In this document: piece by piece, positions 17,938-26,700 of the stretch | How positions within the stretch are numbered: position 1 is the stretch's first letter | How the letters are laid out: each line of letters opens with the position of its first letter | DNA from: Nitrosomonas nitrosa | Lineage (GTDB): Bacteria > Pseudomonadota > Gammaproteobacteria > Burkholderiales > Nitrosomonadaceae | Reading direction: 5' to 3' | NCBI RefSeq assembly: GCF_003051105.1 | Contig: NZ_QAOO01000015.1 | Coordinates: 1 to 64,000, forward strand | DNA length: 64,000 bases | Program-made: the position numbers and the translations under genes | Notes under the pieces: model-generated | What the model was told of the DNA's origin: nothing | The model's database searches: none | Seen by the model: the letters and a program-made list of their open reading frames with translations, nothing else

Positions 17938-20709
17938 TTAACGGATCGGGTTGCGTTGACTATCCGTCAGTCCTGCACCCCATTCTCCTGAGAGATTTTG
18001 CACCCAGCCGTTATAAACATTGGGAAGTGCAACAATTCCCTGACCACCATAGCCAGCAAGGCTACTTACTGTGTCATCATTTGCGACACCCGCATCCGCG
18101 ACCATAGAGATCGAGCCGACAATATCGGCATCCGACAAATCGCCATCACCATTAGGATCAACATCGACAACAATGACTCTATTGGAGAATTTGCTGGTTA
18201 CATAAGCATAGTAACCCCCATCTTTTTTAGCGCCAAAGTTTGCACCATGACAACCTGGATCACATGGCAGCATTTTTACGATAGTATCGGTTGCAGTATC
18301 GACGATTACGATTTGTCCGCCTGTAGCTGCGATCACGACGGCTTTACCATCGGGCGAGACCGGTGTTTGGATGGGCAACACGCCAACCGGGCCGGTAATC
18401 TCTCCCGAAATCGGGTTGTAATTTTCGATTAGATTAATGGTCTTCAATAACGTGCCGTCATTACCATCCAACACGCTTAAACTGTGGTGAAGCAAGTTTG
18501 TAGCATAAATTTTGCTGGAGTCAGGCATCATACCGATCGCAATCGGGTGCGGCCCAGGTGCACCTTCGCCAGTTTGTGTTCTTGCCACAATTTGCCCTGT
18601 TTCAGCATCATAAATACCGGCGTCGCTGGTATTGATGTTGGGGGTGATAATGCGTTTCCCATCTGCTGAAACCCAGTGACCGTGTGGATTGGCAGGCGCC
18701 TGCCCGTGATGCTGAGTTGGCATCATATAGTTGACTTCAGTCGTCCCGGCAGGAATGATGACAACACCATTTTCTCCATTGATCGCAACGGTTGCATCAT
18801 CGTTATGCGGTAGCGTCATCACATGCGAGGGTGTATCACCAACACGCAGGTTTTTGATCAAAGCCCCTGTTTTCTGATCGATTAAAGTCAGTTTGGTATC
18901 GAACCATTGGGTTTGATAGATGACCGAATGATCGCGATTAGGCCACAGATTGTGTGGATTGTTCATGTTGATCTGAGGCAATGCGATTTTACGCTTGAGT
19001 GTCCAAGTGTTCGCGTCCAGAACGGTAATGGTTCCAGGTTTGGTTTTATTGGCCGTTTTCTCGAATTGCGTATTGATCCATACTTCGCCTACACCGGGTA
19101 TGGCAGGATTGGATAAGGGCGGCAATATCATATCGTTGCCATATCTTGAGTCAAGCACAGCGATCAGCGGAACTTTGCCAATATCCACTACCACATCGAC
19201 ATTAGGATAGGCTACTTTCCAAGGGTCGCTAGAGGTGAAATCCTGCCAGTTTTCGGGCGTCGTAGCAACGAAGAACGTCCTCAAGAGACGGGTTGCCAAG
19301 TCACTGCTGGTGGGCAGATTCTTGATGCCGCTTACTAAATTGATCGTATTGCCTAGATCCAATCCGTCCGTTCCAGGGTTGTCAACGATCACCGCGCCAA
19401 ACATATAGGGATGAATCTTGCAGGTAAATACATAGAGCCCCGGAATATGAAGCTCGACAATGCCACCGCCACGATAGGCTTTGGTCTGATCAAATGGAAT
19501 CATAAAATGATCGCCACCCATTGAGTTGTCTTCGGCTTCGCTCGGCCATAAGAGCGTGGTGACCGTATGGACACCTTCTGTATCTGACATGATGAAGTGA
19601 ACGCTACTGCCTGGCGGTACGATTTCCAACGATTGCGTTTTGGTCACGGGTTTCAACAAGTCGCCACGAGTGCTTCTGAACCAGCTGCCAGGCTCGTCGG
19701 ACATAATAAAGGTAACTAGGCCAGGCTTATCGCTAGGGTTACCGAAAATCGCACCACTTGGCGATGCGCCTGCAATGCTGTCACCTGGTAATCCCGATTC
19801 GGCACTTACTACTTGGAGCTTGCCATTCATGCCTGATTCCATATGCGACATTACATGGCAGTGATATTGCCATACCCCTGCACCAACACCTGTGCCGGCT
19901 TTAATCGTAAAGGCATGGCTATCGGCTGGGCTATTCAATATCTTCACATCAATAATATGAGGCGGGGCAGAAGGGTTCTTATCCTCTGTTTCATCCAGCC
20001 AGCGGTGTGCATGCAAGTGGAAGGTATGGGACGGGCCTATTGCTAGCACATGGAAACGCACCAGTTGATTTTCTATCGCACTTAAAGTCGGATTGGTCCA
20101 TAGGGGTTTCTGTGTCCCGTCCGCACTGATCTCGGTTCCCCAGAAAGTGGAGCCCACCATGAACATGACAAATTCTTTGTCGAGTTGAGCGCGGTTAGCG
20201 GAAATAACCGTTCCATCACCATCGACGTAGCTTTGTACTTTACCGTTTAGGTCATCGACTACGACTGCACCAAACAACCCAAGCAGTTGGTTGTCTTTGT
20301 CATGGTAAGGGAAGGTGCCCGTTTTATGCGTATTCAGCCGGTAGTTTTTTGTTTCACCGGGCGCTGCGGCATCGGTATTGCCAATAGAAAGGCCGGGAAC
20401 ATTGAATCCTACTTTGATACCTGGGCCATTCTTATGTGTTTCATTAATGAGTTGAACATTAACGACATCACCCCGTTTCACAAACAAGGTTGGTCCGGGG
20501 ATGGTGATTTCGACAGGATAATTGGCAACAGCACCATCGCTGGTGTGACTGACCATCTTATAGCCAAATTGGCCATTGGGTAGCCGTTCGGCTGACAGGA
20601 TGATGTTATGGGTTGCTGCCAGCGCGATCGAGGTCAGCAGCCAAGCTGTAAAAAACAGAGCTAGGTTCGTAATCGTTTTCATTTTTCTTCCATGAATAGG
20701 TGAATGCAT
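17938..20709 (-). CDS. Exported multicopper oxidase-like protein with amicyanin-like domain and beta-propeller
   Basis: 923 aa from ATG 20709, which has AGAGAGG six bases upstream. Signal peptide ending ALA near residue 30. Domains: two cupredoxin domains of a two-domain multicopper oxidase (about 35-305), a third cupredoxin (about 320-450), then a YVTN-type propeller (about 470-920). Domain 2 keeps its copper ligands: H228, H231 and H233 (HTFHLHAH) and H283-C284-H285 with H289 and M294. Domain 1 has lost its first HxH (GFNVPG in its place) and has YHDKD, with Lys 138 for the second His. The third cupredoxin has an amicyanin-like site: H381, C430, H433, M436. The propeller has a CDPGCH motif (816-821) and an EF-hand-like loop (851-862). 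Upstream gene ends 16 bases away. Cellular role unknown; periplasmic copper redox chemistry is inferred. Confidence 0.88.
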   Translation of the reverse strand: MHSPIHGRKMKTITNLALFFTAWLLTSIALAATHNIILSAERLPNGQFGYKMVSHTSDGAVANYPVEITIPGPTLFVKRGDVVNVQLINETHKNGPGIKVGFNVPGLSIGNTDAAAPGETKNYRLNTHKTGTFPYHDKDNQLLGLFGAVVVDDLNGKVQSYVDGDGTVISANRAQLDKEFVMFMVGSTFWGTEISADGTQKPLWTNPTLSAIENQLVRFHVLAIGPSHTFHLHAHRWLDETEDKNPSAPPHIIDVKILNSPADSHAFTIKAGTGVGAGVWQYHCHVMSHMESGMNGKLQVVSAESGLPGDSIAGASPSGAIFGNPSDKPGLVTFIMSDEPGSWFRSTRGDLLKPVTKTQSLEIVPPGSSVHFIMSDTEGVHTVTTLLWPSEAEDNSMGGDHFMIPFDQTKAYRGGGIVELHIPGLYVFTCKIHPYMFGAVIVDNPGTDGLDLGNTINLVSGIKNLPTSSDLATRLLRTFFVATTPENWQDFTSSDPWKVAYPNVDVVVDIGKVPLIAVLDSRYGNDMILPPLSNPAIPGVGEVWINTQFEKTANKTKPGTITVLDANTWTLKRKIALPQINMNNPHNLWPNRDHSVIYQTQWFDTKLTLIDQKTGALIKNLRVGDTPSHVMTLPHNDDATVAINGENGVVIIPAGTTEVNYMMPTQHHGQAPANPHGHWVSADGKRIITPNINTSDAGIYDAETGQIVARTQTGEGAPGPHPIAIGMMPDSSKIYATNLLHHSLSVLDGNDGTLLKTINLIENYNPISGEITGPVGVLPIQTPVSPDGKAVVIAATGGQIVIVDTATDTIVKMLPCDPGCHGANFGAKKDGGYYAYVTSKFSNRVIVVDVDPNGDGDLSDADIVGSISMVADAGVANDDTVSSLAGYGGQGIVALPNVYNGWVQNLSGEWGAGLTDSQRNPIR

Positions 20710-20725
20710 GCTTTTCCTCTCTTCA

Positions 20726-21742
20726 TTAGTCAGCAACAATGAAGTCGCCTTTCATGCCAAGCAGAGCACTAGAGAACGCGCTATCTTGGTAGCTAGCAGA
20801 GTGGGTAGCCTGAACTGCAAATACATGCTTTTCGAGGGGGCCGAGTACTTTATGGTTGATATTTTTACGTGATCCTGGGTCGGCCCATTTGTAGCTTTTA
20901 AGCTCGAATTGATGAAAATTAGTACCCAAGGCAATCAAATGAAACCTTACATAGCTGTTTCTTTGCGCCGTCAATGTGGGGTTGACCCATAATGGTGTTT
21001 GCTGACCGGTTGCGTTATCGATTTCCATTCCCCAGAAGGCGTCGTCACCAATATAAAGGACATAGTCTTTTTCTATATTGCTGAGAGAGATATTTTGTTC
21101 CGTTCCACTAATTTTTACTCGCTCTTCACCGGATGCAGGATTGACTATCAATGCGCCGAATAGGCCCTTGTCTTCGGCACCATTGTGGCTATTCATATTG
21201 TGATCATGGTAGGGCCAAGTGCCTGCTGTGCCCGACGCCGCTACCCAGCGATAGGTATACGACATGACGGGGGTGGCACTTTCGTCTTTGTAAAGATTGA
21301 TATATTTCAACGTACCATCGCTATCGATATCATAGTGCACGCCATGTACGTGCAGGCTGACATGCTCTTGTTTTGGATTGTCAGGATCGAAAACATGCAT
21401 GAGTTCAATCTCGGCTTCGTCACCTTCTTCAAGGACTATAGTCGGGCCAGGGATCGTTGCCGCGGTGCTATAGCGTGACGTCAAATTAGTTGTATTGCCA
21501 TTTTTGTCTGTGACTTCGTGGTATTCCATACGATAAGCATAAAGTCCTCCTTCAAGCTCATCCGCATGCATCACGATACGATGAAGATTGCCGGCAACTG
21601 CCGCGCTTCCAAAAAATAGCAAAAAAACAGCAATCGGTACTATCGACCAGACGCTTAATGTAGTACGCCGATAAGCCGTTGGATCGTTACCGGGCGAGTG
21701 GACACTGCCCGCAGGAAACTCAGAACTGAGTTTTCTCCTCAT
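20726..21742 (-). CDS. Exported two-domain multicopper oxidase-like protein lacking type 1 copper site
   Basis: 338 aa from ATG 21742; AAGGAGG lies nine bases before it but directly abuts the ATG at 21751, so 21742 is chosen. Long N-region with YRRTTLSVW (possibly Tat-like), a hydrophobic segment and cleavage near AVAG. Domain 1 keeps both trinuclear-site pairs: H131-V-H133 (LHVHGVH) and H179-D-H181 (WPYHDHN). Domain 2 has lost them: HxHxH is replaced by QFELK after H277, and the HCHxxxH motif is absent (SAFSSALLGM). It therefore cannot form a complete oxidase alone. The ligands it keeps are those missing from the protein encoded 16 bases downstream, so the two probably assemble together. Confidence 0.88.
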   Translation of the reverse strand: MRRKLSSEFPAGSVHSPGNDPTAYRRTTLSVWSIVPIAVFLLFFGSAAVAGNLHRIVMHADELEGGLYAYRMEYHEVTDKNGNTTNLTSRYSTAATIPGPTIVLEEGDEAEIELMHVFDPDNPKQEHVSLHVHGVHYDIDSDGTLKYINLYKDESATPVMSYTYRWVAASGTAGTWPYHDHNMNSHNGAEDKGLFGALIVNPASGEERVKISGTEQNISLSNIEKDYVLYIGDDAFWGMEIDNATGQQTPLWVNPTLTAQRNSYVRFHLIALGTNFHQFELKSYKWADPGSRKNINHKVLGPLEKHVFAVQATHSASYQDSAFSSALLGMKGDFIVAD

Positions 21743-22079
21743 TTTTGTCATCCTCCTTGTGATGGTTGTTATTTAAAGTGCAGTACAACTAATTAATCGG
21801 GCTAAAAAAATAGCAGTTACCGGCTTGCAGATGGCATACACATTTCATGAGATACCTATCAGTTACTCTATTTGTTGCTTAAGTCAATTAACTGATAATT
21901 GGTTAAGCAAATATCGTGCCATATAGTGAATATCTCTTTGCAGCAAAGGGATAACAGGCTGTTTCCGATTATTTATTTTGTATGGATGACGAGTGAAAGC
22001 TGTATGTAAAGAAAATCGACAATTTTTAAGGGCTGAATTTGCTTTTTATGCAGGAATCTTGAGGATGATTGAATGGAGA

Positions 22080-22098
22080 GTGCGACAAATTGTCGCAC
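22080..22098. promoter_or_regulatory. Palindromic operator, copy 1
   Basis: GTGCGACAAATTGTCGCAC is a perfect 9-1-9 palindrome, about 340 bases upstream of the first multicopper oxidase gene. Three more copies of its TGCGACA-N3-TGTCGCA core lie at 31999, 32129 and 33228, all in intergenic DNA upstream of genes. The binding protein is unknown. Confidence 0.7.
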
Positions 22099-22257
22099 TT
22101 GAGAGTTTTATCAAGAATAATTCCTATGTAATATTTTTCGACAAATTTAAGCGATTATTCAAGAAGCGAATAAAATATTTAGCATGAGGATTTACTTAAA
22201 CGCCCGTTATAGCAAGCGCTTCGCTAGGTTTAGCCTGCTTTTATAAATTCCGACAAA

Positions 22258-22293
22258 CTAAACGACCACTGTCTTTTGCCGGGGATCGTTTAG
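22258..22293 (-). repeat. Inverted repeat, possible terminator of the efflux operon
   Basis: ctaaacga at 22258-22265 pairs perfectly with tcgtttag at 22286-22293 around a 20-base loop. It lies about 130 bases after the stop of the adaptor gene on the - strand. There is only a short T-run (TTT) next to it, so termination is only a possibility. Confidence 0.4.
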
Positions 22294-22421
22294 TCGTCAG
22301 AAAAGATGAAATACCGCGATTGACTATTAACACTTATTACCCGAGTTAAACAAGTAAAGGCTGTACGCTAGGGTTGAACGGTAACTTTGCGGCGCCTATT
22401 GCTGGCTATTGCTGGCTAAGC

Positions 22422-23705
22422 TCAGTGCTCATGCGCCGTCTCACTTTTTTTCATTTCTGCAATTAGGTAATAGGCTTTATTCCAAGCAACTTTTGTTTCA
22501 ATGGGTAGCGGTTCTAAAGGATCCACTTCGACCCAGCCTTCATGAGAGATGCCTTTTCTGATTTCTATGGGGCTGAATACCCATACCAGTTCGCCAGCCT
22601 CTTGGTGAGTTTCTGCCATAAAAATATAGGATTTACCTTCCTCAACAATGATGGCATCTTCTGGTAGCGCGTTCACTGACTCATTTCGCGTTTGGATTTT
22701 TCCATTGATATACATACCTGGGATAAGAAAGTATTCCTTCTGGTCGATTTTGGCATGGATATGGACTGCTCTTGGATTCTGCTCAAAATTTTTACCGACA
22801 GAAAAAATGGTTGCCGATAACGTTTTTCCTGGAACGGAAGTTACCGTGAAAAAGACTTTCTGGCCTTCTTTAACTTTGTAGATATCCTTCTCAAACACCA
22901 GTAAGTCGGCGTGTATATGATCATTATTGGTGATACTGAGTATCTCGGTTTGAGGGTCGACAAACTGTCCCGTTTGTATCGATACTTTTTCAATATAGCC
23001 ATCAATAGGGCTGATCAGGGGTACATACTGAAAAATATTGCCCTCCCTGATTCTTTTTGCATCAATACTCAGTTGTTTCAATTGCGCCTCTAAACCTTTT
23101 GTTTCACCTATTATGGTGTGATAATCAGCGCGTGTTTGTTGGTAAACTTTTCCCGAGCTTACTCCTTCGTCATAAAGTCTTTTTTGACGGCCATATTCTT
23201 TCTCCAGGAATTGCATCTGGTTATAAGCTCTGACATAAGCAGTTTGGAGATTAGTTAGATTGGGGTGTGAAAGATAAGCCAGGATCTGCCCTTTTTTTAC
23301 TTTTTCACCCTCTATTACTTTAATTTCGGTGACATTCGCCCCCAAAATAGCGGTGACGGTGGCCCGATGCTGCGGGAATAGTGCCAGTCGGCCATTGGCT
23401 TCTACCATGCCAGAAAGCGTTCGTTTGGGTATCGTATCGACTTTGATACCAAGGTTATTAAACTTGTGCATCGTAAGATGTAACGTATGCTCCTCTGCAC
23501 CATGCGTTGCATGGTCATGCTTTCTTTCTTTATTGGCATGATTCGCAGTATGAGCGTGCATTTTATGGTTATGTTTTTCTATGCTTTGTTTGTCTGCCAG
23601 CTCTTGATGACAGCCGACGAATGAAATTGCTGCGATCAGCAATAAGAAAAATCGGTATTGCATAGATTTAAGCTTTGGCGTTTGCATTTTGTTATTCGTC
23701 AGCAT
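22422..23705 (-). CDS. Efflux RND periplasmic adaptor lipoprotein (CusB/CzcB type)
   Basis: 427 aa. A lipoprotein signal with FVGC near residue 32 is followed by a His-rich stretch (about 43-76, many H in HNHKMHAHTANH and similar), then the adaptor layout: beta-barrel and lipoyl halves (GANVTEIKVIEGEKVKKGQILAYL, LISPIDGYIEKVSIQTGQFV) around a helical hairpin. It should join an RND pump to an outer membrane channel. It overlaps the pump gene by 14 bases; starts at 23687 and 23663 are also in frame. The His-rich segment suggests metal binding. Sequence style is close to Bacteroidetes adaptors (inference). Confidence 0.9.
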   Translation of the reverse strand: MLTNNKMQTPKLKSMQYRFFLLLIAAISFVGCHQELADKQSIEKHNHKMHAHTANHANKERKHDHATHGAEEHTLHLTMHKFNNLGIKVDTIPKRTLSGMVEANGRLALFPQHRATVTAILGANVTEIKVIEGEKVKKGQILAYLSHPNLTNLQTAYVRAYNQMQFLEKEYGRQKRLYDEGVSSGKVYQQTRADYHTIIGETKGLEAQLKQLSIDAKRIREGNIFQYVPLISPIDGYIEKVSIQTGQFVDPQTEILSITNNDHIHADLLVFEKDIYKVKEGQKVFFTVTSVPGKTLSATIFSVGKNFEQNPRAVHIHAKIDQKEYFLIPGMYINGKIQTRNESVNALPEDAIIVEEGKSYIFMAETHQEAGELVWVFSPIEIRKGISHEGWVEVDPLEPLPIETKVAWNKAYYLIAEMKKSETAHEH

Positions 23706-26700
23706 TTTTTAAGAAGTACTCCAATTGGTAGCGGCTATCCAGATAATTGCCAAACGCATTCCAAGAGTCGATTTCAATGCGTATCGCTTCTCTCATGTTT
23801 TGCAAAAAAGAGACATAATCTATAGCGCCTTCCTGATAGGCAAAGATGGCGCCAGTCTGCTGTTCCTTGGCCATAGGAAGTGCCGTATCACGGTAATAGC
23901 GCCATGAATTCAACCATTTGATGTATTGCTCACGGATAGTTTGGTAGGCCGCATTGACCTCTAATCGAGTTTGGTGGAGATTTTGGGTGGCGATTGTACG
24001 TTCGATTTCTGCCGATTGTATCCTTCCCAGTTCCGGGCCGAAGAACAAAGGGATTTGAATTCCGGCCTGAAATTGATGTAAGCCTGAGTAACCCGCTATC
24101 TCCTGAGTGCCATACTGCAAATCAAGTTTGGGTAGAAACTGCGAACGCTTTTCTTTGATAGCGGCTTCTGCCACATTAACCTGCTGCTTGGAAACGGTCA
24201 GAAGAGGATGGTTATCCAATGAGTCCGTAATGAAGTCCAATGGATACGCTAGTTGATCAACAGCAACGTCAGGTACCGCATACAAAGTATCACCCGCAAA
24301 CCATTGATTGAGTCGCTGCAATGCACTCAGATAATCGCGGTAAGCCTGCTCTTTCTGTATCTGCACTTGATTTCCCTGATTGGAAGTAGCCAGGTATTCC
24401 AACTTGGAGGTGGCCTCGACTTCAAGTTTTAATCGGGCTGCCCGCTCGATATCTGAGAAAATCGAACTTAACCTAAGATAGGCCAGATAATTGTTTTTAG
24501 CGGTATAGGCCATCGCCCAGGCTCGGCTTACTTCCCGTTCCACTTCTAGGATGGATAAGTTGAGGGCGTTCGCAGCTAAGGTCACTCGCTCCTTTTGTAA
24601 TTCCAATTTGGGCGCAATTCCGAATAGATCGATTCGACTTTGTTTGATACCTATTCGCATGTAGGTCGCTTCAGAGCCTACCCCTATTTTTTCGCCAGCC
24701 GTAAAAATCGAGGTGCTACCCAGATCCCATGCAGTTTTCTTCAAAGCTTCCTGGTTTTCAATTTCCAATTTGGCTGCTTGTATTCTGGGATAATATGCCA
24801 CAGCCTGTTTCCTGGCTTGTTCTAAAGTAATGGTAGGTAAATCGTCGACTGACTGCGCTTTCGCATGAGGGGGTGCAACGAATAGCATACTTAACAGCCC
24901 ACAAGCTGCCAGTAATACAGGGAGTGTGTTTGTTGCCGCTCGTTGAGCGTTCTTATTGGGGTGAGCCTTGCTCTTGTTGCGCTTTTCTACAATGGCATAA
25001 AGTACCGGCAGCACTATCAGCGTAAACAGCACGGAAGTAAATAAGCCGCCTATGACAACAGTAGACAGGGGGTGCTGTACTTCAGCGCCAGCCGACACGG
25101 ATAATGCCATCGGCAAGAAACCAAAAATATCCGTAGTGTCTGCAAGTAAGATAGGTCTGATTCTTTCTTTGGTTGCGGTCAGAATGCGTTCTTGAATATC
25201 GGATACGCCTTCTGCTTTTAAAGTGTTGAATCGGTCGATGAGCACCAAATCATCTAATACGGCTATGCCGAAAATAACGATAAAGCCGACGCCTGCAGAA
25301 ATGCTGAAAGGCAAATCTCTTAACCAAAGCGCGAATATGCCTCCGATGGCGACCAGGGGAACGCCAATGAAAACGATGATCGTTTGGTTAACCGATTTCA
25401 GAGCGAAAAACAACAAAACGAAAATCAGAAATAAAACAATGGGCACCAAAATAGCCAACCTGGCTTTAGCGCTCTGCAAATTTTCGTATTCTCCGCCATA
25501 GGTCAAATAATAGCCTGGTGGCAGATCGAGTTCGGCATCCAGTTTTTGTCGAATATCTTGGACGACGGATTCCACGTCACGTCCTCGGGTATTCACGCCG
25601 ACATAAGTTCTGCGGGATGCATTATCACGAGATATTTGCATGGGGCCCTGCACATAATCGATATCGGCTAATTCCTTGATTGGAATTTGATTGCCATCAG
25701 GTAATTCAATATAGAGATGACGTAAATCTTCTATGCTTTTTTGGTAAGCTTTGTCAAAGCGGATAACCATTTCAAAACGCTTTTCGCCTTCGAAAATGAC
25801 CCCGGCTACCGCGCCTGCGAAGGCTGCACTGACATATTCATTCAGCTTATCGATATTCAACCCGTACTGAGCAAGCTTTTCGCGGTTGTAACGGACAGTC
25901 ATTTGGGGCAGGCCGACGGTTCTTTCTGGATTCACATCGCCCACCCCTGGAACAGTCTGTATGATCTTGGCCATCTGTTCTGCTTTTTGCGCCAGTACAT
26001 CGAGATTTTCGCCGTATAGCTTCACAGCCACATCTTCACGGACACCGGTTAGCAGTTCGTTGAAGCGCAGCTCAACCGGTTGACTAAATACCAGATTGAC
26101 GCCTGTCAATTCGCTGTCCAGTTTTGCTTCAATTTTTTCTATAAGCGCTTCTTTGGATGTAGCCGAAACCCATTTACTGGTGTTCTTTTCCAGAATGATA
26201 AACATATCCGCGATATCCATCGGCATAGGATCTGTTGGAATATCGGCCACCCCAATCCGGGATAAAACGGTTTTGATTTCGGGGAAACTGCTCAACAAAA
26301 TCTTTTCTATCCGATTAGATACGTCTATGGCTTCATTGAGGCCGCTACCAGGTCTGATCAGTGCTTGCATAGCGATATCGCCTTCATCCAACTGGGGGAT
26401 AAACACTCCCCCCATTCTGGAAAAAATCAAAGCCGCCGCACCTAACAACGAAATGGTTATCAGCATGACAATGACTTTGTGTCGTAATGCACCTATCAGC
26501 AGTGGAAGGTATGCGCGTTGGAAACCATTTACGATCTTTTCACCGCATTTCTCGAGCCATCCTTCGACCCTGCCAAACCCGTGACTTTTTGCTGGCCTTA
26601 AGAACAAGGCTGACATCATTGGAACGTAAGTCAGGCAAAGGATAATGGCGCCCAGCATGGCAAACCCGAAGGTATAAGCCATGGGATGGAACATTTTGCC

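Larger units (their letters stand above)
21743..22421. other. Upstream region of the multicopper oxidase operon
   Basis: About 680 bases. Contains the palindrome at 22080-22098, an inverted repeat at 22258-22293 and an AT-rich stretch near 21780-21910. A 64-codon ORF on the + strand (21993-22187) overlaps the palindrome and has no recognisable features. The operon promoter is expected here but no clear -35/-10 pair was found. Confidence 0.5.

Noticed and set aside
21993-22187. 64-codon ORF on + strand
   Set aside because: It contains the palindromic operator and shows no coding features.
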